Positions 9,026 to 14,119 of a stretch of DNA of 14,119 nt are shown one piece after another (the first letter of the stretch is position 1; every line of letters starts with the position of its first letter). Under the pieces are notes generated by a model that saw only the letters and a list, made by a program, of their open reading frames with translations, ran no database searches and was not told the DNA's origin. This DNA is from CAVXAE01 sp044225565. Its GTDB lineage: Bacteria > Pseudomonadota > Gammaproteobacteria > Steroidobacterales > Steroidobacteraceae. Position numbers and translations under genes: made by a program. Location: contig JBGAIL010000131.1 of NCBI GenBank assembly GCA_044225565.1, positions 1 to 14,119 of the forward strand, read 5' to 3'.

Positions 9026-9053
9026 TTGCATTGAATATTGGACATTGTATACG
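9026..9053 (+). promoter_or_regulatory. Candidate promoter of the TonB-receptor unit
   Basis: On the plus strand, TTGCAT (9026-9031), a 16-base spacer and TATACG (9048-9053, 4 of 6 consensus bases) could serve as -35 and -10. The match is modest. The element overlaps the oppositely directed hyuA promoter and its -10 also falls in the GTATAC palindrome, so both directions could be shut by one bound protein. Confidence 0.3.
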
Positions 9054-9055
9054 AT
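9044..9055. promoter_or_regulatory. Palindromic operator candidate, GTATAC core
   Basis: ATTGTATACGAT is an inverted repeat with one mismatched pair around a perfect GTATAC core, placed in the 79-bp divergent region. Short palindromes centred on GTATAC are a recognised operator type for several GntR/FCD-family repressors, and such a regulator is encoded at 12985-13686. It overlaps candidate -10 boxes on both strands, a classical repressor position. I saw no second GTATAC palindrome in the window. Confidence 0.5.
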
Positions 9056-9071
9056 TTACCACATCCCGCAA
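9044..9071 (-). promoter_or_regulatory. Candidate promoter of the hyuA operon
   Basis: On the minus strand, -35 TTGCGG (9066-9071), a 16-base spacer and -10 TACAAT (9044-9049, 5 of 6 consensus bases) precede the hyuA start. Transcription would begin near 9037, leaving a leader of about 25 bases before the ATG at 9012. This supports that start over the ATG at 9045. The -10 lies inside the GTATAC palindrome. Confidence 0.45.
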
Positions 9072-9091
9072 CCCGACAAGGGCGCTCCCAC

Positions 9092-11314
9092 ATGTCACAT
9101 CCCCGCATCCGCATCATTCTCGCCGGATCACTGCCCCTGCTTGCCAGCACCGCGGTCATCGCGCAGGAAGTCATCGAGGAGGTCGTGGTGACCTCGCAGC
9201 GCCGCGAGCAGAGCGCGCAGGATCTGCCCGCCTCGCTCACCGCCTTCACCAGCAAGTCGCTCGAGGAATTCGGGGTGCGCGATGCGGTGGGACTTGCCGC
9301 ACAGACGCCGGGACTCAACGCCAACTTCTCCTCCGGCGACTCGAACCCGATCTTCACGATCCGCGGCATCGGCCTGAACGACACGTTCTCGAACAACAAT
9401 CCGACGGCGAGCGTGTATCTCGATGAGGTGCTCGTGCCATTCAGCCCCATGCTGTCGATGTCCCTGTACGACATTCAGCGTGTCGAGGTGCTGAAGGGGC
9501 CCCAGGGCACTCTCTACGGCCGCAACACCACCGGCGGTGCCATCAATCTCATCACCGCAAAGCCCAACAGCGAAACCGAAGGCTTCGTGCGCGCAGGCTT
9601 CAGCCGCTTCGACCGCGCGGATCTCGAAGGTGCCGTGGGCGGTGCGCTCTCGGAGACGCTCAACGGCCGGTTCTCCTTCATGGGCACGCGCCAGACGAGC
9701 GGCTGGCAGCACAATGCCTTCAACGACACCACCGTCGGCGACAAGAAGCAGTATGCGGCGCGCGGCCAGCTCGCCTGGCAGGGCGATGAGCACACCTCGG
9801 CGCTGCTGCGCATCGACTGGGCGAGCGACAAATCGGACAACCAGCTGCGTGAGCACGTCGGCTCCTATTCCGCACCGTTCAGCTTCACGCCCTGCCAGGC
9901 GACGCTCGATGGCAGGCGCGATGAGGCGAACTGCGTCGACTTCCTGGGCTATTCGGATCCGACGCCGTCTCGCCGCACGGTGGAGGACAGCAGCTTCTAT
10001 GGGTATGACCGCGACAGCGACCTCTTTGGCGCCGGGCTCACCGTCAGCCACGAGTTCGAGAGCTTCACGCTGACTTCCGTCTCGGGGTACTGGGATTTCA
10101 ACCGCGTGCTCAACGATGATTCGGATGGCTCGCCGCTCATTCAGCTCGATTCGCGCTTCAGCGATGACATCAGGGCCTTCACCCAGGAGCTGCGCGTCGC
10201 TTCGGCCGCGAGCTCACCGGTGCGCTGGGTCGGTGGCGTGTACTTCTCGGACGACAGCATCAAGGGCGATATCCTGCAGGCGCTCGACCAGCACATCTTC
10301 CTCACCCGTGTCGATACCAACTGGAAGCAGGACACCCGCTCGGTGGCCGCATTCGGCCAGGCGGAATGGCCGCTCACCGAGCAGCTGCGCCTGACCACCG
10401 GCCTGCGCTATACGCACGAGAAGAAGGACATCCGCTACGACTCGGTCGACCTCGATCCATTCGGCACGTCGCAGAACCTGCCGACACCGGTCGCCGGCAT
10501 CCGCAACAGCATCAGCAAGAACAACGTGTCCGGCAAGATCGGCCTCGATTATCACGTGAGCGAGGACGTGATGGTGTATGCGAGCGCGAGCCGCGGCTTC
10601 AAGAGCGGTGGCTTCAAGGCGGCGATCGCCTTCAACCCCTCCGAGCTCGATCCGTTCGAGCCCGAGAAGCTGAATGCCTACGAGGCGGGCCTCAAGTCGA
10701 CGCTCGCCGATGGTCACCTGCGCTTCAACACCGCGGCCTACTACTACGACTGGAAGAGCTTCCAGGCCTTCGTGACCGAGAACCGCTCCGGCATCAACGT
10801 CGTGGTGCTCTCCAATGCGGGCGATGCCGAAGTGAAGGGCATCGAAGCCGAGCTCACCTGGCTGCCGCTCGATGGCCTGAGCATCACGCTCGGTGGCAAC
10901 GTCATGGACACCGAGATCGTACGCTACACCGGCGTCGCGGGAACCGGTGACTTCACGGGCAACAAGCTCGCGAATTCACCGAAGTCGTCCTGGAACGGTG
11001 CGGTGCGCTATGAATTTCCGCTCGGCGGCAACCTGCGCGCATACCTCCTGGGGTCGGCGCGCTGGCAGGACGATCAGTACTTCACCGTCGCCAACAACCC
11101 GCAGGCGAGCCAGCGCGCGTACGGCGTCTTCAACGCCCGTGCGGCGCTCACCGACAGCGACGGCAAATGGGAAGTGGCCTTGTGGGGCGAGAACCTCGGC
11201 AACAAGCTCTTCATCACCCAGGCCTACGACAACTATCCGGGCATCTTTCCTTCGCAGTACTTCCTCGGTGATCCGCGGACCTACGGGCTGAGCGTCCTGT
11301 ATCGATTTAAATGA
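9092..11314 (+). CDS. TonB-dependent outer-membrane receptor
   Basis: This 740-residue receptor takes up a ligand across the outer membrane using energy from TonB-ExbBD. A signal peptide (basic MSHPRIR, then a hydrophobic run) likely ends at VIA-QE (after residue 24). A TonB box-like EEVVVTSQRRE follows at about 29-39. The plug domain (about 44-155) has FTIRGIGLNDT, the VEVLKGPQGTLYGRNTTGGAIN signature and SVYLDEV. The remaining barrel is rich in alternating aromatic strands and ends in GLSVLYRFK. Cys268 and Cys281 could form a disulfide in an external loop. There is no N-terminal signalling extension, so it should not act through an anti-sigma factor. An upstream in-frame ATG at 9038 was rejected because it precedes the signal peptide and lies within the promoter. 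The context suggests an organic substrate rather than iron; this is inference. Confidence 0.95.
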   Translation: MSHPRIRIILAGSLPLLASTAVIAQEVIEEVVVTSQRREQSAQDLPASLTAFTSKSLEEFGVRDAVGLAAQTPGLNANFSSGDSNPIFTIRGIGLNDTFSNNNPTASVYLDEVLVPFSPMLSMSLYDIQRVEVLKGPQGTLYGRNTTGGAINLITAKPNSETEGFVRAGFSRFDRADLEGAVGGALSETLNGRFSFMGTRQTSGWQHNAFNDTTVGDKKQYAARGQLAWQGDEHTSALLRIDWASDKSDNQLREHVGSYSAPFSFTPCQATLDGRRDEANCVDFLGYSDPTPSRRTVEDSSFYGYDRDSDLFGAGLTVSHEFESFTLTSVSGYWDFNRVLNDDSDGSPLIQLDSRFSDDIRAFTQELRVASAASSPVRWVGGVYFSDDSIKGDILQALDQHIFLTRVDTNWKQDTRSVAAFGQAEWPLTEQLRLTTGLRYTHEKKDIRYDSVDLDPFGTSQNLPTPVAGIRNSISKNNVSGKIGLDYHVSEDVMVYASASRGFKSGGFKAAIAFNPSELDPFEPEKLNAYEAGLKSTLADGHLRFNTAAYYYDWKSFQAFVTENRSGINVVVLSNAGDAEVKGIEAELTWLPLDGLSITLGGNVMDTEIVRYTGVAGTGDFTGNKLANSPKSSWNGAVRYEFPLGGNLRAYLLGSARWQDDQYFTVANNPQASQRAYGVFNARAALTDSDGKWEVALWGENLGNKLFITQAYDNYPGIFPSQYFLGDPRTYGLSVLYRFK

Positions 11315-11389
11315 GGGATCATGAGGAGTTCGAGGCTTCGCTCTGGCGAGCTACCGCCACCGCAGCACCCGTCACGGCTGCCCTGGCCG

Positions 11390-12596
11390 ATGACAGCGGT
11401 CGACGCCGCCATCATCGGCGGCGGACTCACCGGGCTGTCAGCGGCCCTGCACCTGGCCAAGGCTGGCGTACGCACGGCGCTCCTCGAGGCGCACGAGCTC
11501 GGCTCGGGTGCCACGGGCCGCAACGGCGGCTTCGTGGTGCCGAGCTTCGCAAAGAGCGCGATCCGCAGAGCGTCATCGAGCAGCACGGCGAGCTGGGTGA
11601 GCGGCTCGTCGATCTGGTCGGATCAAGTGCTAGCGCCTTCTTCGAACTGGTGCGCACCCACGGCATCCTGTGCGATGCCGGCCAGCACGGCTGGTATCGA
11701 GCGGCGCACTCACGCTGCGCTGGCACGCATCGAAGAGCGGGCCCGCCAATGGAGTGCACGCGGCTGTTGCGCTGCACGATGCCGCCACCACCACGGAGCT
11801 GACCGGTGTCCGCGGCTACCTCGGCAGCTGGAGCAACGCTACCGGCGGCACGGTGCATCCACTCAAACTCGCTCATGGGCTTGCCGCAGTGGCGCTCGCG
11901 CACGGTGCCACGATCTATACAGCAAGCCCGGTGCGCGCCATGCGGCGCACCGAGGGCATCTGGCGGCTCACGGCGGGGCGCGGTGAGGTTCGCACCGAGC
12001 GCGTACTCGTCTGCACCAACGCGCTGAGCCAGGGCCTGCTGCCAGTGCTTGCCCGCGCGGTCATACCTGCACAGATCTACCAAGTGGCGAGCGAGCCTGT
12101 GCCGCCCGCGCAGCGCGCATCCCTTCTAGGTCAGGGACAGGGTTTCTCGGACACGCGCATCAACCTCTTCACCTACCGCTTCGATGCCGAGTGGCGTTTG
12201 ATCACCGGCGCCCTGCCCGGACCCTATGCCTCGCGCCGCGGCATCGGTGCTCGCATGGCAGCGCGCCTGAAGGCCTCGCTCGCACTGCCCGAGCTGCCGC
12301 GGATGCAATACATATGGAGCGGCGAAGCATCCGTCAGCCCCGATTTCCTGCCTGCACTGTATGAGCTCGATGCAGGCGTGCTGGCAGGCACCGCCTGCAA
12401 TGGTCGTGGCGTTGCGCTGTCCGTGGAGCTCGGCCGGGTGCTCGCCGAGGCGGTACGCGCAGGTAGTACACGCGCCGTTCCGCTACCATTGCGCTCGCTC
12501 CAGTCGGTACGATCGCGGCACGCAGCGCGCTGGGGCATTCGCTGGTATCCACTTTACGGTACGATCAGGGATCGACTCGAACAACTGGCTTCATGA
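11390..12596 (+). pseudogene. FAD-dependent oxidoreductase (PuuB/DAO type), three frameshifts
   Basis: This resembles gamma-glutamylputrescine oxidoreductase and other D-amino-acid-oxidase-fold enzymes, which oxidise amines to imines with O2. Conserved parts read in pieces: the FAD-binding AAIIGGGLTGLSAALHLA and GSGATGRNGGFVV in frame from 11390 to about 11557; DPQSVIEQHGELGERLVDLVG to GWYRAAHS in another frame (about 11560-11712); AALARIEERARQWSARG back in the first frame (about 11714-11764); then VALHDAATTTELTG through the C-terminal NGRGVALS and the IRDRLEQLAS end in the third frame (11766-12596). Likely causes are an extra GC near 11556-11560, a lost pair (or gained base) near 11711-11716 and an extra T at 11765. 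The joined product of about 400 residues matches PuuB well, including its C-terminal tail. A start at 11321 is also open. The stop overlaps ridA as ATGA. This is either a recent pseudogene or assembly error. Confidence 0.82.
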
Positions 12597-12988
12597 TGAC
12601 GAAAGCGCGCGCGCGAACACTGATCGACTCGGGTACCGCCACCGAGAAGCTGGCAGCCTACTCACGTGCCGTGGTTGATGGCGAGTGGGTATTGGTATCC
12701 GGCACGCTGGGTGTAGATACCGTGACGGGTGCGCTGCCGGAGGGGGCACGCGCTCAGGCCGAACAGGCGTTCGTTACCATCGAGGCGGCGCTTTCCCGGG
12801 CCGGCGCATCGCTTGCCGACGTGGTGCGCACCCGTATCTACCTGACCAACCGCGACGATGTGGCAGAGGTCGCAGCCGTGCTGCGCGAGAAGTTCGCCGA
12901 TATCCGTCCTGCGAACACCACGATCCTGTGCCAGCTGCCGCACCCCAGGGCCTGCGTCGAGATCGAGATGACGGCACGAGTTCGATGA
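12593..12988 (+). CDS. RidA/YjgF family protein, non-canonical active site
   Basis: This 131-residue Rid-superfamily protein has the standard length and pattern: FVSG-like WVLVSGTLGVD (32-42), ALSRAGASLADVVRTRIYLT (66-85), FADIRPANTT (101-110) and the terminal VEIEMTARVR. Canonical RidA hydrolyses reactive enamines/imines made by PLP enzymes, using an Arg (Arg105 in E. coli) in the PARSCVEV motif. Aligning PANTTILCQL to that motif puts Asn108 at the Arg position, so this belongs to a Rid subgroup without that residue and may not be a standard deaminase. The start ATG overlaps the oxidoreductase stop and the stop overlaps the gntR start, both as ATGA. Next to an amine oxidase and an aminotransferase, a role in imine handling is plausible but inferred. 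Confidence 0.9.
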   Translation: MMTKARARTLIDSGTATEKLAAYSRAVVDGEWVLVSGTLGVDTVTGALPEGARAQAEQAFVTIEAALSRAGASLADVVRTRIYLTNRDDVAEVAAVLREKFADIRPANTTILCQLPHPRACVEIEMTARVR

Positions 12989-13686
12989 GCGCACGCCAGC
13001 AGTCCAGCATCATCCAGCGGGAAACGACTGCGCACCAGGTCGCCGAGATCCTGCGCCGCCGCATCCTGAGCGGTGAGATTCCCGAGGGCGAGTACGTGCG
13101 CCAGGAGGCGCTCGCGGCGGAGCTCGGCGTGAGCCGCCTGCCGGTGCGCGAGGCGCTCATGCTGCTCGAGACGCAGGGGCTCGTCACCAACTTCAAATAC
13201 AAGGGCGCGCTGGTCGTCTCGCTGTCGCCGGAGGAGATCGAGGAGATCTATGCGCTGCGCGCGCTCCTCGAGACGTTCCTGCTCGAGCACGCCATTCCGA
13301 ACATCGATGTCGCGACGCTCGACCGCGCCGAAGGCATCATCGAGCGCTCGAAGAAGGTGAAGAGCCTCGAGGACTGGGCGGAGCTCAACTGGCAGTTCCA
13401 TCGCTCGCTGTACGAGCCTTCGGGGATGAAGCTCGCCCTGAAGACGCTCGAGCAGGTGATCGTGCGCTCCGACCGCTACTTCCGCCTGCAGCGCACCATC
13501 TCGGCCGAGCTCAAGAACGCGAACGACATCCAGCACCGCCAGATCATCTCGCTGCTGCGCAGCGGGAACGGACGACAGGCGATCGCCGCCATGCGCGAAC
13601 ATATCGGCTGGAACAAGGACGACCTGAGCGTCGCCGTCGCTCGCGTCCGGGGCAGACAGGCGGCCGGGAAAAAGCTTCTCGCGTGA
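12985..13686 (+). CDS. GntR-family regulator, FadR/FCD subfamily
   Basis: This 233-residue transcriptional regulator has an N-terminal winged helix-turn-helix (about 15-80) with the GntR signature LRRRILSGEIPEGEYV..EALAAELGVSRLPVREAL. A C-terminal FCD ligand-binding domain (about 87-210) follows. Candidate metal/ligand residues of the FCD pocket are Asn135 and His139 (NWQFHRSLYE), His184 (NDIQHRQII) and His206 (MREHIGW). FCD proteins usually repress catabolic operons and release DNA on binding a carboxylic-acid inducer. The ATG at 12985 overlaps the ridA stop by four bases. It is the only regulator in the window, so the palindrome at 9044-9055 is its most likely site. That would also make it autoregulated through the plus-strand unit. 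Confidence 0.94.
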   Translation: MSARQQSSIIQRETTAHQVAEILRRRILSGEIPEGEYVRQEALAAELGVSRLPVREALMLLETQGLVTNFKYKGALVVSLSPEEIEEIYALRALLETFLLEHAIPNIDVATLDRAEGIIERSKKVKSLEDWAELNWQFHRSLYEPSGMKLALKTLEQVIVRSDRYFRLQRTISAELKNANDIQHRQIISLLRSGNGRQAIAAMREHIGWNKDDLSVAVARVRGRQAAGKKLLA

Positions 13687-13716
13687 GCTGACGCGACTGG
13701 ATCCAGGGAACGCATC

Positions 13717-14119
13717 ATGAAATGGCCGGCGCACAGATTGCACAGCCAGGCGAGCAAGAGCTTCGGGATGTATGAGACTGCGGCTCGTCTGCAGCGCTGC
13801 GGTGCGGACATCATCCACCTGGAAGTAGGCCGCCCCGCAGACGATACCCCCGGCCACATCAAGGAAGCCGCGAAGGCCGCTCTCGATGCCGGCATCGTTC
13901 ACTACGGCGACCTGCAGGGTACGCACACGCTGCGCGAGGCGATTGCGAATCGCTATCGCGCACAGCAGGGTATCGATGTGTCGCCTGGCGAGATCCTAGT
14001 CACGTGTGGAGTCACGCAGGGAACGTTTGCGGCATTCCTCGCCGCAATCGATCCGGGCGATGAAGTGATCATCCTGGAGCCAGGGTACCCGCAGCACAAT
14101 TCCAAGATCGAGCTCGCAG
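13717..14119 (+). CDS. Class I/II PLP-dependent aminotransferase (3' end cut by window edge)
   Basis: The first 134 residues are present. The N-terminal segment IIHLEVGRPADDTPGHIKEAA, then VHYGDLQGTHTLREAIANRY, the cofactor-phosphate region VTCGVTQGTFAAF (95-107) and DEVIILEPGYPQHN (115-128) are typical of fold-type I aminotransferases of the AspC/AlaT-like class. The PLP-binding lysine lies beyond the edge and cannot be checked. The ATG at 13717 has AGGGA about 8 bases upstream. It follows gntR after a 30-base gap on the same strand, so it is probably co-transcribed with the plus-strand unit. It would move an amino group to or from a 2-oxoacid, consistent with the amine-degrading theme. The specific substrate cannot be given. 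A PLP-dependent lyase (C-S lyase type) is a less likely alternative. Confidence 0.9.
   Translation, partial: MKWPAHRLHSQASKSFGMYETAARLQRCGADIIHLEVGRPADDTPGHIKEAAKAALDAGIVHYGDLQGTHTLREAIANRYRAQQGIDVSPGEILVTCGVTQGTFAAFLAAIDPGDEVIILEPGYPQHNSKIELA

Noticed and set aside
7291..9426. 711-codon plus-strand frame over hyuA and into the receptor
   Set aside because: It is antisense to all HyuA motifs and overlaps the receptor's first 300 bases in another frame; it is a compositional shadow.
9013..9474. Extension of hyuA upstream to an ATG at 9474
   Set aside because: It would run under the receptor signal peptide and plug and through the promoter; the family starts at the SRYWVAVDVGG region near 9012.
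12838..13926. Minus-strand frame over ridA, gntR and the aminotransferase
   Set aside because: All three plus-strand genes have clear family motifs; this frame shows none.

Overview
The window is dense, high-GC bacterial DNA with about 12 genes and no gap longer than about 110 bases. The genes are RNase R, a type II tRNA-Leu, a TonB-dependent outer-membrane receptor and several small-molecule catabolic enzymes. This mix suggests a Gram-negative proteobacterium, perhaps a gammaproteobacterium of the Steroidobacter/Xanthomonadales type. That placement is inferred from gene content and codon style only; no phylogenetic marker was compared.

Layout. (1) Positions 1-2096, minus strand: RNase R. 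Its 3' end runs off the left edge and it has no N-terminal helix-turn-helix domain. (2) 2097-2256, plus strand: a tRNA-Leu(CAG) with its own TTGACA-17-TACATT promoter, which abuts the RNase R start codon on the other strand. (3) 2366-9012, minus strand: a compact five-gene operon read right to left. The order is hyuA-like and hyuB-like ATP-dependent hydantoinase/oxoprolinase subunits, an MFS transporter, a binuclear metal amidohydrolase and a SnoaL/NTF2-like protein. Neighbouring genes are separated by a few bases or overlap as ATGA. (4) 9013-9091: a 79-bp divergent control region with a GTATAC-centred palindrome lying on candidate -10 elements for both directions. (5) 9092-14119, plus strand: a TonB-dependent receptor, a PuuB/DAO-type FAD oxidoreductase whose reading frame is broken three times, a RidA-family protein, a GntR/FCD repressor and the start of a class I/II aminotransferase that runs off the right edge.

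How the genes fit together (inference). The two divergent units look like one uptake-and-degradation locus for an organic nitrogen compound. The TonB receptor would bring the substrate across the outer membrane and the MFS protein across the inner membrane. HyuAB would open a cyclic amide or lactam, or act on a related bond, at the cost of ATP. The amidohydrolase would cut a C-N bond. The FAD oxidase, RidA and the aminotransferase would then handle amine-to-imine-to-keto chemistry. The GntR/FCD protein is the obvious candidate regulator, acting at the shared palindrome. The substrate cannot be read from the sequence. The FAD oxidoreductase may be dead, or may carry assembly errors, and this decides whether the proposed route is intact.
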